Positions 11,430-21,822 of a stretch of 64,000 nucleotides of DNA are shown one piece after another. The DNA lies in assembly GCA_025200525.1 (NCBI GenBank), contig CM045762.1, positions 192,660,629-192,724,628 of the forward strand, in the 5' to 3' direction. Both the position numbers and the translations under genes were made by a program. Each line of letters begins with the position of its first letter. Position 1 is the stretch's first letter. Below the pieces are notes generated by a model that ran no database searches, was not told the origin of the DNA, and worked only from the letters and a program-made list of their open reading frames with translations. This stretch comes from Camellia lanceoleosa (taxonomy: Eukaryota > Streptophyta > Magnoliopsida > Ericales > Theaceae).

Positions 11430-12363
11430 TGTAATAACCCAACCCTCGTATAGGATTCTGGTATCTTTTCAGTTCTCTATTCTGTGTTTTGGAATGCTTA
11501 TTGTGCAATTCTATGTGAAATTACGCTGAATTAAGTAAAACTTGGAAATATGGATTCCTATCTGTTGAATAAGAAAATTATCTGTCGCACTTAAACTGTT
11601 TGAATCTGGAATTGGAAGCCTTAGAGACTTAATTTTCTAAAATTGATTGGACATTGGAAATCTGCATGATCTTTAAGCTATAATAAGCATTTTTGTGAAA
11701 TTTCAATTTGGGGACGATTAAACGATTGAATTTTGTCTTATTCACCTATTATATAAATCTATATATCTATGTGCCGTGCTCTTTAAATTTTGACTTGGAA
11801 GCTCACTCTCAAAATATCTCTTGTGTGCAACCTAGAAGAGGAAAGTTAGAGAGAGTTGGAGAGAAAGTCCTTCAAGTGAAAGATTGGGAAAATTTTGTGA
11901 AGATTGTCTAATTTGAACTTAAGGTATGAAAAATTACTTTATATAAACTCTCTCTTGATCTTGGGTGAGAATTCTCCTTTCATTGGAAAAGTTAAGGAAG
12001 ATGTTGTAGGTTCTATGTGATGATTATATGTTTTAAGAACCAAATTGAGTTATAGGAGGGAAATCTACATCTTGCTTCCTTGCTATCTCATAAGAATACT
12101 CAATTATGTGTTTGAATTATAAGCCTAGATGGCTCTATATGTATGTGTATAAATAAACCCAAAATAATGAGACCTTTGGAAAGGTTTATGGTTGATTATG
12201 AGCATGAATTCAAGTGAGTGAGGGTTTAAGAATTGTTGTGATTAATTTATTATGTGATTTAGAACCTTATTTTGATGTTAAATCTATCTACCTTGAGACC
12301 TTGCTTTGTGTTTTCAAAGATGGGGTTTTGTATGAAAGTTGTGCTGCCAAACAGGGGCCAGGT

Positions 12364-12507
12364 CGCACGTGCGGAGGTCGTGGCCGCACGTGCGGAGAAA
12401 AGGGAAATAAATGGGGAAGCATACTGTTTTTGGCCGCTCGAGCGGTGGAGGGGGACCGCACGTGCGGTACATGTCCGCACGAGCGGAGGGGATGGCCGCA
12501 TGTGCGG
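12364..12507 (+). repeat. CCGCACGTGCGG / CCGCTCGAGCGG palindrome cluster, E1 3' LTR
   Basis: Six sites: 12364-12374, 12384-12395, 12434-12445, 12456-12467, 12475-12486 and 12496-12507. Three have a CACGTG core, one CTCGAG, one CACGAG and one CATGTG. Most keep self-complementarity although the core differs from that in E2. Confidence 0.9.
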
Positions 12508-12710
12508 CCCAGGTCGGAAAACTTGTTTGCTTCGTTTTACATGCTTAACCCTCAGCTATTTTTGGAATTTATGTTTGATGTCTTTTTGATGGTTGTAAAT
12601 GCAATTGAAGTGTAATGACTCTAGAAGTGGTTCAATAAGAAAAAAGGAGCTAATGTGTGTTATGTGTGTAGGCCACACTATGGAAGGAACCATCGCTTTG
12701 CAATAACACT

Positions 12711-14064
12711 GTGAGTAATAGTACTACAAATGTACATTATGTTCGTTAATACTTCTTATTATTAACATTTTGTTTTCCGTGAGCAACGATATGTGGATTG
12801 GGAATTAGTGTGAACTTGTGTGGTCATTGAAAGATTTGGCATACATCGCTGTGATTCAGAGATTATTCTGTATTTCGATTATGGATAATGATTATCGATA
12901 ATGTCCTACACCCTATGAATGATCCATAATTCTGCATAAGAATTTCATACCAATTATTCATGTAATGGAATTACTTAACAAAACGAGTTCGTGGGAGTAC
13001 ACTCCACTTGTCAGGAGCATGATATGCTGAATGGGAACATGATATCCCGAGTACCCTATTAGGGATTCCTATAGTCTGTTGGGTAATACATGTCTTACAA
13101 CATAAGTGTTTGCCTATAATAGATGAACATAATTTGGATTGCTTACTGGTGAAAGGCATTATTAACGTTCTGTTATCTGTACATTACATGTATTGATTTA
13201 TAGTGAACAAACGAAACAATGATGCCCCTGTATTCAGAATCATTCTGTTTTGTCAATGATGAATCAAGACTTTTATGAGGTAAATTATTCCATTCTTATT
13301 GATCATACTGTAATGATACTTGTGACGTCTATCAAAGAGTGTTGTTAATGTTCTGACATACGTAAGATGATTATGCCTATTTGTAATAAACTATGAGATG
13401 ATTTATGTACACTATTATGTGACGATATTCTTATGAAATTAGGATTATTCTGTTCGGTTTGTTCATTCTGTTTATACACCCTGTCTTGTTAATTCGTTTC
13501 GTTTATGAAGTGATATAATCTGAATTGTTTGGTTTTTAAAACTTACTGATTTCTGGTATGGAACAAAATGTTGTACGGAACTAAGTGCTACACTTTGGTG
13601 GGAGCCATCTCTTGAGTCCATGCATATAAGAACTGCGCTTAAAGTTGTTTTGTCATTTCTGGGCCGATGGCCGTTCTGATATTTCTGGGCCGATGGCCGT
13701 TCTGATATTTCTGAGCTGATGGCCATTACATTATTTACGGGCGATGGCCATTTACGATATTCGGGCGATGGTGGATTACATTTGTTTACGGGCGATGGCG
13801 TTCGATATTTCTAGGCGATGGTCGTTACATATTTCGGGCGATGGCCATTCTGATATTTTTGGGCCTATGGCCGTTCTGTATCTGTTAGGCCTATGGTCGT
13901 TCTGTACATTACTGGACCCATGGCTATTCTGGAAATAATTACTGAATGTAATTAATCATGTGCCTCTATAGTTATATGCTTTGTTATTTAAGTTAACTAT
14001 TACTTTATGTATGTGCCATTATTCATTGAGTTTTACTCACTCTGTATTTTTTCTGTTTCTGTAG
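12711..14064 (+). other. Candidate leader intron in E1 3' LTR
   Basis: GTGAGTAATA at 12711 and TTTCTGTAG at 14064 bracket the tandem array, as in the related LTRs. Inferred only. Confidence 0.35.
13661..13935 (+). repeat. Minisatellite array in E1 3' LTR
   Basis: About eleven units of about 23-25 bp based on GGGC(C)GATGGCCGTTCTGATA. The window start (1-125) carries the 5' LTR counterpart. Confidence 0.85.
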
Positions 14065-14494
14065 GTAAACAATCAGGAAGCCAGTCTAACCTTTAACGCT
14101 TGTCTCCCTTCTATCAACCTTAGTGTGCCCAGGCACTTAGGATGAAGCCGTGCATTTTGTAAAGTTTGTTAAGTTTTCAGTTTATACTTTAGTTGTCTGT
14201 CTATGGTTGACTGTATAAGCCCTTCTCATTCATGTTTTTGTTATGATCCCGATTAGGGGGCTAGTTTTAAGTGTGTGCATGTATGTATATAACGCTTGGG
14301 TGTATGTTTTTTGTATATCATTTGCCTACTATGATGTTTGCGGTCCTGGCATATTAGTGGTAGCTCAATGGAATAGAGTTTGTTTCGTTATCAGGTGCTT
14401 CCATTCAGGCCCCATATGTTACTTATGTCGCTTTTGATGTCTGTGTCTGAGGTAGTCATGCCCAAACTTTTAGGGGCGGTTTTGGGTCGTGACA

Positions 14495-14499
14495 GAAAC
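14495..14499 (+). repeat. Putative right target-site duplication of E1 (GAAAC)
   Basis: These five bases follow the E1 3' LTR. The left copy is outside the window, so this is untested. T2 has a similar GAAAA in the homologous place (about 39890). Confidence 0.5.
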
Positions 14500-14707
14500 A
14501 TTTTAATAAAAGTTGATTGTGCACAAATTAATCTCTTAGACCATTTTTAGACCGAACAGAAAATTTTCAATACCTACATCCTTTAATTACATTGAGTTCA
14601 GTACAGAGTTCTCCTGCTCTTGAATACAAATTGAAGTTGCTTTTTATTACATTCATAAAGAAAAATTGAAAGTACTGATAAAGCAGTAAATTTGCGGCAT
14701 AGATAGG
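14500..14707 (+). other. T1 post-pol spacer
   Basis: Non-coding; homologous to T2 39903-40118, with shared blocks such as TTTTAATAAAAGTTGATT. It would be the 3' untranslated region of the antisense DUF7745-like gene. Confidence 0.6.
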
Positions 14708-15992
14708 TCAGGTGTTCCCGCGCCCCCTCCCAGAGCTGGTCGAAGCCTCTGCTGCCAAGCTAGGCCCGATCTATGCCTCTTCATTGAGCCAATCTATGCA
14801 CTCATTAGAGAGGGTGTAGCTGAAAGTAGGAGCGGGGGCCAGAAGCTCTCTCGTCCTCCATGCCGTGGCATACCGAGCCAACTGAGCACCTCGGACCGGA
14901 AATACAGCAGGGTATTCTTTCCCCTCCTCTGGGCAAATCTGATCATGTCCGAACTGACGTTGGAGCCAGAATGGGAAATAGAAAACACAGTGGGTCAGGC
15001 CAATCAGCTGGATTCCAAGCTGGCGAGACATGCTGTAACTTATTGCCGATAGATTGAGCCAGGATCAGTGCCAAGCAATGCGGTCTGTGGACAAATTGCA
15101 CATCCAATCGAACCACCATCCCTCATCTAGGGCATCGACTAGACGACGTCAGAAGAAGTAGCTGCGAGCTGAGTATGCTGGGCAAGAGTCCACAACCTGC
15201 AACTTATCCATCAACCACACCTGGGGAGGGATGGAAAATGAGAGATTAAAGAATAGAGAGATGTACGATGAGAGAAAAGTGAGAAAAGGGTTTTGTGAGA
15301 AAAACTGAGCCTGATAGCCGAGTGATGTGAGTAATACATGTGAGGAGGAGTGGAAGCATTACCTGCATTAGTAATGGACTCCCTACAAACCTGGCCGTTT
15401 CCCGGCGATGGAAAGCATCCAAGCCCATCAATGTCTCGGCCAATGTCATGGCAATATAGCTCTTGCCCTCTTTTAAGCCTTGGACAACCTCGATCAACCG
15501 GACACTAGACCCCCCGGAGCCTGAGGCAAGCAAGAAATGAGAAAGCATACACAAGCAAAGGGCATGTCGCCGAAAGCCCTGCCAATGATGGTCACCGCAG
15601 TCACCGGGATCAGAAAAACGTTGAATCAAGCTGAGGATGTCCAATTCTCCATTGCAGATCAGAGACCGAGCATCATGTATAGTGAGCCCACACATTCGTC
15701 CTAAGGCTTGAGCATGGCCGAAGCGAAGTTGGGGCAAGATCTCCTCGTTGTGCTCGGACTCCATCAAAGCTTGGAAATCTTCGAAGGTAGGACACATCTC
15801 TTGCCCACCGAAGCTAAAGACATGTGTTACCAGATTCCAAAACCTTGCCGCGGCATGGAGAAAGGGAAGATGCAGCGGAGTGCAGCTCAACGTGAATAGT
15901 GCATTCAAGCCGAAGCCCCAGAAGTTCAACTTTTCCGAGCCATCTAAAGTAGCAATTCAAGCTGCGAGATTTTCAATGAGGAATGCCTCCAT
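14708..15992 (-). pseudogene. Antisense DUF7745-like gene of T1 (two exons, broken)
   Basis: Exon 1 runs 15992-15363 (630 nt) and exon 2 15220-14708 (513 nt), separated by a 142-nt intron with GT and AG ends (GCAG|GTAATG, CCCCAG|GTGTGG), both in phase 0, for about 381 codons. Exon 1 has the motif FSFGGQEMCPTFEDF and a later LMGLDAFHRRETARFVGSP; exon 2 has FGHDQICPE. This pattern resembles the DUF7745 proteins common in plant retrotransposons, distant relatives of the plant mobile domain; the assignment is from memory of family motifs. In-frame stops lie 12 codons from the start, in exon 2, and a TAG (14771-14773) truncates the last 21 codons found in T2. Exon 1 is the same length in T2, which supports the gene model. 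Function is unknown. Confidence 0.7.
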
Positions 15993-16038
15993 TTTGATGC
16001 AAAACTGAGATGAAATGAAATAACCATGAAGCTGGAAC

Positions 16039-16046
16039 ATTTATAG
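16039..16046 (-). promoter_or_regulatory. TATA box of the T1 DUF7745-like gene
   Basis: CTATAAAT on the antisense strand lies 47-54 bp upstream of the start codon. T2 has CTATAAAAG at the same distance within a conserved surround. Confidence 0.65.
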
Positions 16047-16075
16047 AGGATAAGGCACTATTTGGTGACATGTGT

Positions 16076-16196
16076 CAAAAATCTGGTGGTCGCCAAACCA
16101 AGTGGTCGGCCGGCCACCTTTTCTAGTAAGCCGACCACCCCTTTGGTCTCCAAGGAAAATAGCTGGTCGAGCAGCCCCTTCTGGTGGTCGGCCATG
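16076..16196 (-). promoter_or_regulatory. GC-rich palindromic promoter block, T1 gene 1
   Basis: Contains GTGGTCGGCCGGCCACC (palindromic core) followed by GCCGACCACCCC. A block of about 40 bp here closely matches 20827-20866 upstream of the T1 PMD gene. Confidence 0.65.
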
Positions 16197-16901
16197 GAGA
16201 AAAGTTGGTCTTTGGTCTGTTCCTAGTTTCTGGAAGGGAGATCTCTTTTCCATGCGTTGGAAGTGTTGAAGGTCTGAGTTTACCTCTGTTTCGGATGCGT
16301 TCCGTTACTCCAATTGTCCGAGATGCATTTGCTTATCGAGTTGTTGTTCTTTGTTTATCGAGTTGTTGTTTGGTTTTGCTTATTGAGTTGTTAAAGTTTT
16401 GTTTATCAAGTCGTTGCTTATCGAGTCGTTGAGTTCCGTATATCGAGTTGTTACTCTTTGTTTAATCAACATTGTCGGGATTTGCTTATCGAGTTGTAAA
16501 CTTGCTAAGGTTTTATTGTTTCTTAGTAAGTTAAGTTGTTTAGTTTGTTGCGTCGGTTCACTAACTGACTTGGCAATTTTCGATGTTCAATTTTCATTCA
16601 ATCTCATTTTTGTACAAAATGATGTGATGCGATGGTAAGAACATAAAATACAACACTTTTTCAAAAAGCTGTTTCATTCCATCATGCTTCATTTGTTACA
16701 ACATTTTACAACAAGGGTACAAGTTTTACAACACTTTTTCAAAAAGCTATTTCATTCTATCATGCTTCCTTTGTTACAATATTTTACAACAAGGGTACAA
16801 GTTTTACAGAAAATAAAACTGCCTAATAATGTACAATGTGCTACAACTACTAGTAAAAAAAGACAAATAAAGTAGGAACATCTGCATTAGTGCTCTCGCA
16901 C
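16197..16901. other. T1 intergenic spacer with short repeats
   Basis: Lies between the two antisense genes. It has about eight CTTATCGAGTTGTT-type units (16336-16500), also seen in T2 at 45500-45570, and a 79-bp tandem duplication (16649-16727 and 16728-16806). I see no gene. Confidence 0.7.
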
Positions 16902-19900
16902 TCAAGATCGGGAGGCCCTCTTCATCCTCTTTGCCTGAGCAGTCTCGGCAATACCTCCACCAACACCATCATCTGAATCGGAGCTGTCATCCTCGGGATC
17001 CTCCCCGACATCACCTCTACTCTCAGAACCAGAGTCGGAGCCCTCTTCTCTGTCTGCGGACGTCTCTGACTGAGGATGCGCAGACTCCTCCTCACTGGAC
17101 TCCTTCTCATTTATGACGGGTACTCTGCGCCTGCCTCGTCTGCGAGACGAGTCCCCTCTCCCCGCTCCTCGAGAAGGCCTGGATGGCCCGACCTGTAGTG
17201 GTGGCATCTGAAAAGGACAATTTGAGTACATTAGCCAACATGTATATCCGATGCAGAGACAAGAATGCTACATAGAGTGGGTGTATGCAGATACAATGTA
17301 TGAATATGGTGTGTGTTAGATGTGCTCTACGCATACAGTCAAGCAATGCAATGAAATGGTTAAATACAGCATGTCATTAGAAGTATGATAAATGCGAGAA
17401 AATTGAAAAATACCGTAACACCGGTGATGAACAGCTGTGTCTCCCTCCGCAAGACCATGTCCTCAAGTGAGGCCACGAATCCGAACAGATCATCAAAATA
17501 CTCCTTGGGGGGCTACAGATACAAGCTCAAGTCATCAATGAATAAATGAACGCCTAAGTATCTAAGTGATAAATGAAAAGCAGTGGAACATATCGGTGGT
17601 GAGTCAGGATCACTAGTATATCGGTGATCAGGCATAGGAGGCTTTATTGGAATTCGGTAAGATGACCCGTATCGCCATCCAGTCAACTCAGTCAGAAGAT
17701 CGGGCCACCCGGCGTGCTGATAAGTCGGGGGAATCGGGGGAATCTGTATAGCCCCACTCCTCGATGTGGCGGTAAGTCGCATACTCCCCCTCCTTCATGT
17801 GTAGAGCTGCATCGGTACCCAACATAGCGACATCGACCTCCTTGGGAGTGAGTCTCTCAACGGACCGTATGTCATCTGGAGGTGCTGAAGGGACACTCTG
17901 CTCAGGGACGCCCATCGTTTGGTGCATGAAGCGATCTCCCAGAAACCAGGCCCTGCCAACTGGCCCCTCAAACAAAGTCCTATACTGAGAAGAAGCCCAT
18001 GCCCCCGGGAACTGGAAACGGATATCTCCTCCCAAGGGTGCCTAGGGCCGCCAAGCGATCTGAGGATAACAAGTGCATGAGCCAATCATATGTCATAAAT
18101 ATGCAAGATGAATCAAAGCTGAAAATATGAAGAACTGAGAGTTCTGAAGTACCTCGGTAGCCCGCACCGTGTCAAAAAACTGTCGCAAGAAGGGCAGAGT
18201 CTCTCGAGCCCTCGCCCGACATCAACCCTCAAATACGTGAGAGTAAGGGATCGTAAGAGGCACCTCCACCTCGAACTCTAGGGCTAGCGTCGGAAAGTAT
18301 GCGTAAACCCATAGTTGTGGAAAATAGGGCAGTGGCCATCAGAATACAGAATATACAGAAAATACAGAGTGCTGAGTGTAGAATGTAGAATACAGAATGT
18401 AAAGTCTGCCATGTGCAGTGTATAGATAGTGAAAAGTAGAAATGTAAATCAAGAGGGCAGAAGGTACCTCCTAGGCTCTCCAGTGGCCGCCAACTATATT
18501 CCCCCATCCGCGGGAGGTCGCACTCATATAGCAGTAGAGGGTAGCGAGGCCTGCGCCACCCCAGTCATACTAGCTGACCTGTGATAGGTCCACCAAAGCA
18601 CTGAGCAGATACAGTCCAACTGTGTTCCCCCTGTCGGAGAACAAAGTGGTCCCAAGGAGGAACATCAAAAACCCTCGAACGTACTGCTCTATCTCCTCAA
18701 GAGTCTCGAGCATACTCCCCCTATACTGCACAGGGAACCAAGTGTACCTGACTATGTCCGAAGATCGGTCAATTGGTGGGCGAGCTCCCAACAGATAGAT
18801 CTAGGCTGTCTCCCACTCGCCCATGTCCTCGTCGTAGAGGACTGGTCGGCCAGCCACATCAAGGCCAGTCAGCATCGCAAAGTCGAACGGGGTCATCGTC
18901 ATATCCCCGGTAGCTGAGAAGTGGAAAGAGTTGATGGTGTCCCACCATCTCTCCACAAGTGCCCCCATCAAGGTCCTGCTCGCAGGATAGCGAGATAGCC
19001 CCGCGTAGAAGGGCCCAAATCCTGCCCCGTCCACCATGTGACGAACGGTCTCTGGAGCTCTACATACCACTCCCTAGCAATAATCAAGCCATAACCTCAT
19101 GTAGAACGAGAGGGTACCTGCATTCAAAATGAACAGATGTATTCAGTTTCAGAATGAAGTGTATAAGCTGTGTGCAGATGAAAATGTATGGGCTACGTGT
19201 TCAGAATTGAAATGTGTGAACTGCGAGTTCAAAGTGAAATGTATTGAGCTGCGTGCAAATGAAGTAAATAAGCCATGTGTTCGCAAATGAAAATTCACGA
19301 GCTACATGAAAAGACTGAGTTACGTGTTTAGAAATTTGACAATTTGGGCTGCATGTTCAAAAGTTGAAAAGACTGAGCTGCGTATTCAGAAACTTGAAAA
19401 ATTTCGAGCTGCGCGTTCAGAAATTTGAAACTTTTGGGATGCGTGTTCAAAAGTTGAAAAGACTGAGCTGCGTGTTCAGAAATTTGAAAAATTTGGGCTG
19501 CGTGTTCAAAAGTTTAAAAAACTGAGCTGCGTGTTCAGAAATTTGAAAAGTTTGAGCTGCGTGTTCAAAAGTTGAAGAGACTGAGCTGCTCGTTCAGAAA
19601 TTTGAAGAATTTAAGCTGCATGTTCAAAGTTGAAAACTCTGAGCCGCGTGTTCAACAAAATGAAAAGTGTGGGCTATGTGTTCACCTCAAGAGTTTGGGC
19701 TGCGTGTTCAGATTTCAAAAACTGTGGGCTGTGTGTTCACCTCAAGAGTTTGGGCTGCGTGTTCAACTTTCAAAAACTGTGGGCTCTGTGTTCACCTCAA
19801 GAGTTTGGGCTACGTGTTCAGATTTCAAAAACTGTGGGATGTGTGTTCACCTCAAGAGTTTGGGCTGCGTGTTCAGCTTTCAAAAAAGTGGGCTGTGTGT

Positions 19901-20428
19901 TCACCATCAAGAGTTTCGGCTGCGTGTTCACGAGAAAAAGTATAAGCTGCGTGTTCAGAAATTCGAGTGATTGAGATGTGTGTTCAAAATGCAAACAAAA
20001 CGCTATGTTATAGACTAAGTGTTCAGAACAAGCTGTGTGCCCACTCAATAGAATTATGTGCTGTGAGGTATGTGCTAAAATAAGCAGAAATATGGTGTGC
20101 AAATGTGTTCAGAACAAGCGGATAAGCATACATAGCGAAAGTATGAAATGCGCATGAAATGCAGAATACAGTGCAGAGAATGTAAAAGTGAAGTACGTAC
20201 CTCTCATGCCTGATGAGAGAGATGAGTCTCTGGCTCCCGCAGCAACAAATCCGCAGGCGCTCGGTCATCAAAGTCAGTGAAATGGTAGAAAGTGGCCTGA
20301 GGAAGGACGTGCTCCCGAGGATGATACCTCTCGAGATCAAACGACCGAACTCTCGGGGGCAAGGACATGATGTCCGGCTCACCCTCGGCACCTGGAGGAC
20401 CTCCACCATGAGGAAAATGACTCGTCAT
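16902..20428 (-). pseudogene. Antisense plant-mobile-domain (PMD) gene of T1, multi-exon, broken
   Basis: Recognisable exons on the antisense strand: 20428-20210; about 19117-18468; 18314-18153; 18059 to about 17610; 17512-17414; 17207-16902. Core motifs typical of PMD proteins: GALVERWWDTINSFHF, GDMTMTPFDFAMLTGLDV, FLMFLLGTTLF, YDWGGAGLATLYCYM. The last exon encodes a Ser/Asp/Glu-rich tail ending in a basic KRMKRASRS. PMD proteins include the MAIN/MAIL family of plants, linked to transposon silencing and genome stability, and TE-borne relatives are known. Faults: TAG codons after the WETA and LSQVS motifs, a frameshift near 19060, another near 17700, and a lost acceptor at 18315. A first exon (about 20560-20605) has lost its ATG. 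Exon 17512-17414 (99 nt) matches T2 55423-55326 (98 nt). Confidence 0.75.
19120..20110 (+). repeat. Minisatellite filling an intron of the T1 PMD gene
   Basis: Units of about 30-37 bp (GCTGCGTGTTCAGAAATTTG) at 19130-19640 grade into a regular array of about 51 bp at 19660-19930. The matching T2 intron is only about 195 bp. Long sense-strand open frames here (19572-19974) are translations of the repeat, not genes. Confidence 0.85.
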
Positions 20429-20620
20429 TTGAAGAAATATGCAAAAAGGAGAAAAAATGAGCAAAATGAGCCAAAATTGAAAAAAGTCAACAAAAGTTAA
20501 CTCTCGGGAAATGGAAAAGTCAACAAAAGTCAACTCCCGAGAAAATGTACCAAATGTCGAGACAAAATTACCTCAAGTGGTGAAAATGAAGGAAGAAGCT
20601 TTGAAATCAAATTTTCATCG
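20426..20620 (-). pseudogene. Degenerate first exon and intron of the T1 PMD gene
   Basis: Aligns with the T2 first exon (59903-59847), but the start codon is gone and the acceptor that reads TTTCAG in T2 reads TTCAA here. The 19-codon coding match is short. Confidence 0.45.
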
Positions 20621-20821
20621 GTCCAAAGTGAAGAAAACTGAAAGATTTCATGAAACAACTTTGTGTGGGGCGTTGGAAAACACGTATAAAGCACAGATCT
20701 AAGAGAGAAAATGGTCTAGGAAGGAAGGAGAACTGATTTCGGCCTTAAGGGTGTGAGGAATAGTGATTGGGACATGTGGATTTAAAGAAACAAGTGTAAA
20801 AAGACAAAACTGTCCCAGATT

Positions 20822-20935
20822 TGGACAGGTGGTCAGTCGACCACCTTTCCTGGTAGGCCGACCACCCCCTTGCACAAAACCTAGTCGGTGGCCTCCCTAG
20901 GTGGTCGGTGGCCCTCCTGGGTGGTCTCCAATGAC
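20822..20935 (-). promoter_or_regulatory. GC-rich palindromic promoter block, T1 PMD gene
   Basis: GTGGTCAGTCGACCACC then GGCCGACCACCCCC, followed by repeated GGTGGTCGGTGGCC. It lies 220-330 bp upstream of the first-exon remnant and mirrors the block at 16076-16196. Confidence 0.65.
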
Positions 20936-21810
20936 TCTTTGTTCTCCCTGCAAATTTTGGTGGTGATTGGGGTCCCTGGCTCTCGAGAAAGTACAAGGAA
21001 CGTGCATTTTCCGACGCGAAATGCCTCTGCGGGAACTTCAAATCAAGTCTTCGATGCATGGCTCGTCATTACTCGCCAAAAGCAAGGTGTATCCTTTTTG
21101 AGTACGTTGCACCCCCTCTGAGAGGTAAATCGAAGGTCGCATTTGAGATGCTCTTTTCAAAGCTTGCATTTTTTTACTCCACATTTTGTTCCAAATCTGC
21201 TATTGAAGTTGCACTTATCCTGCATCGTTATGCACATCGCTCATATTGTTGTGCACATTTCACTGGCATTGTCATACATCCATGCTTAACTTGCGTTGTC
21301 GCGCACTTTTCTTCTTGCATCACGATGTACTTTTTCATCGGCACTATGTTTGTCTGCGTTCGATATAGCGTTGAACATATGTTGCTAACTATGTTGTGAC
21401 TGTTAGGTTTCTCTCTTTTGCAGGCACGATATTGTATGTACAGTTCATTTGAAGCCAGTGCGCCCAAACGAACCGGACAGGTATTGTATCTTCTCCATGT
21501 GAGACGTAACGAGAATTGTAATTCTCTTACATCCTTACTGCATGAAATGTAGTTTTGCTTTGCATTCTTGCTTAAAACTGTTGCATTTATTGTGAATATT
21601 TGCTTCATTACAGTTTGCTGCTTTGCATGATCATGAGTTACGTTTGGCTTTGTCTTGTCGTTTTGCATTTTGCCCCTGCCTGCGGGCACGCCTGCGGGTC
21701 CATCTCTTGTTTATCTCGCCTGTTTGGCTAAGTCTTCAGCCTTATCAAAAATGGGTCCTCTCTGACCTTTGACATTCACTCCCGTCACTTAAGACTTTCA
21801 AGTTCTATCA
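20936..21810. other. T1 3' non-coding tail
   Basis: Homologous to T2 60260-60500 and 63500-63860 but lacking the large repeat array of T2. It holds the block GATATTGTATGTACAGTTCA (21427-21446) that T2 repeats beside its array. No gene seen. Confidence 0.65.
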
Positions 21811-21822
21811 AAGAGGGGCAAC
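21811..21822 (+). promoter_or_regulatory. T1 polypurine tract
   Basis: AAGAGGGGCAAC abuts the LTR start TGTAGAC; T2 has GAAAGAGGGGAAAC in the same position. Confidence 0.8.

Larger units (their letters stand above)
1..14494 (+). mobile_element. E1: non-autonomous Ty3-type LTR retrotransposon (LARD-like), left end outside window
   Basis: The window opens inside the 5' LTR of E1 (1-685). A methionine-tRNA primer site follows, then an internal region with no gag or pol, a purine tract at 11416-11429, and a 3' LTR at 11430-14494. The internal region is split by E2 (818-9300), so its own part is 686-822 plus 9301-11429, only about 2.3 kb. Such large non-coding elements (LARDs) depend on proteins from a partner. 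E1 sits in T1: sequence after its right end matches T2 just downstream of pol. Its right target duplication should be GAAAC (14495-14499), but the left copy lies upstream of the window. Confidence 0.85.
11430..14494 (+). repeat. E1 3' LTR
   Basis: A 3065-bp LTR starting TGTAATAACCCAACCC and ending TTGGGTCGTGACA. TATA-like TATATAAAT is at 11750-11758, the palindrome cluster at 12364-12507, the donor-like GTGAGTA at 12711, the tandem array at 13661-13935 and the acceptor-like TTTCTGTAG at 14056-14064. The overlapping open frames at 12214-12615 only read through the palindromes and are not treated as genes. Confidence 0.93.

Noticed and set aside
12214..12615. Overlapping open frames rich in Arg and Gly in the E1 LTR
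   Set aside because: They cross the CCGCACGTGCGG cluster, are open on both strands for compositional reasons, and sit inside an LTR.
19572..19974. Three overlapping long open frames encoding repeats such as GCVFRFQKLW
   Set aside because: They are translations of a minisatellite in an intron of an antisense gene; all three frames stay open because the unit length is close to a multiple of three.
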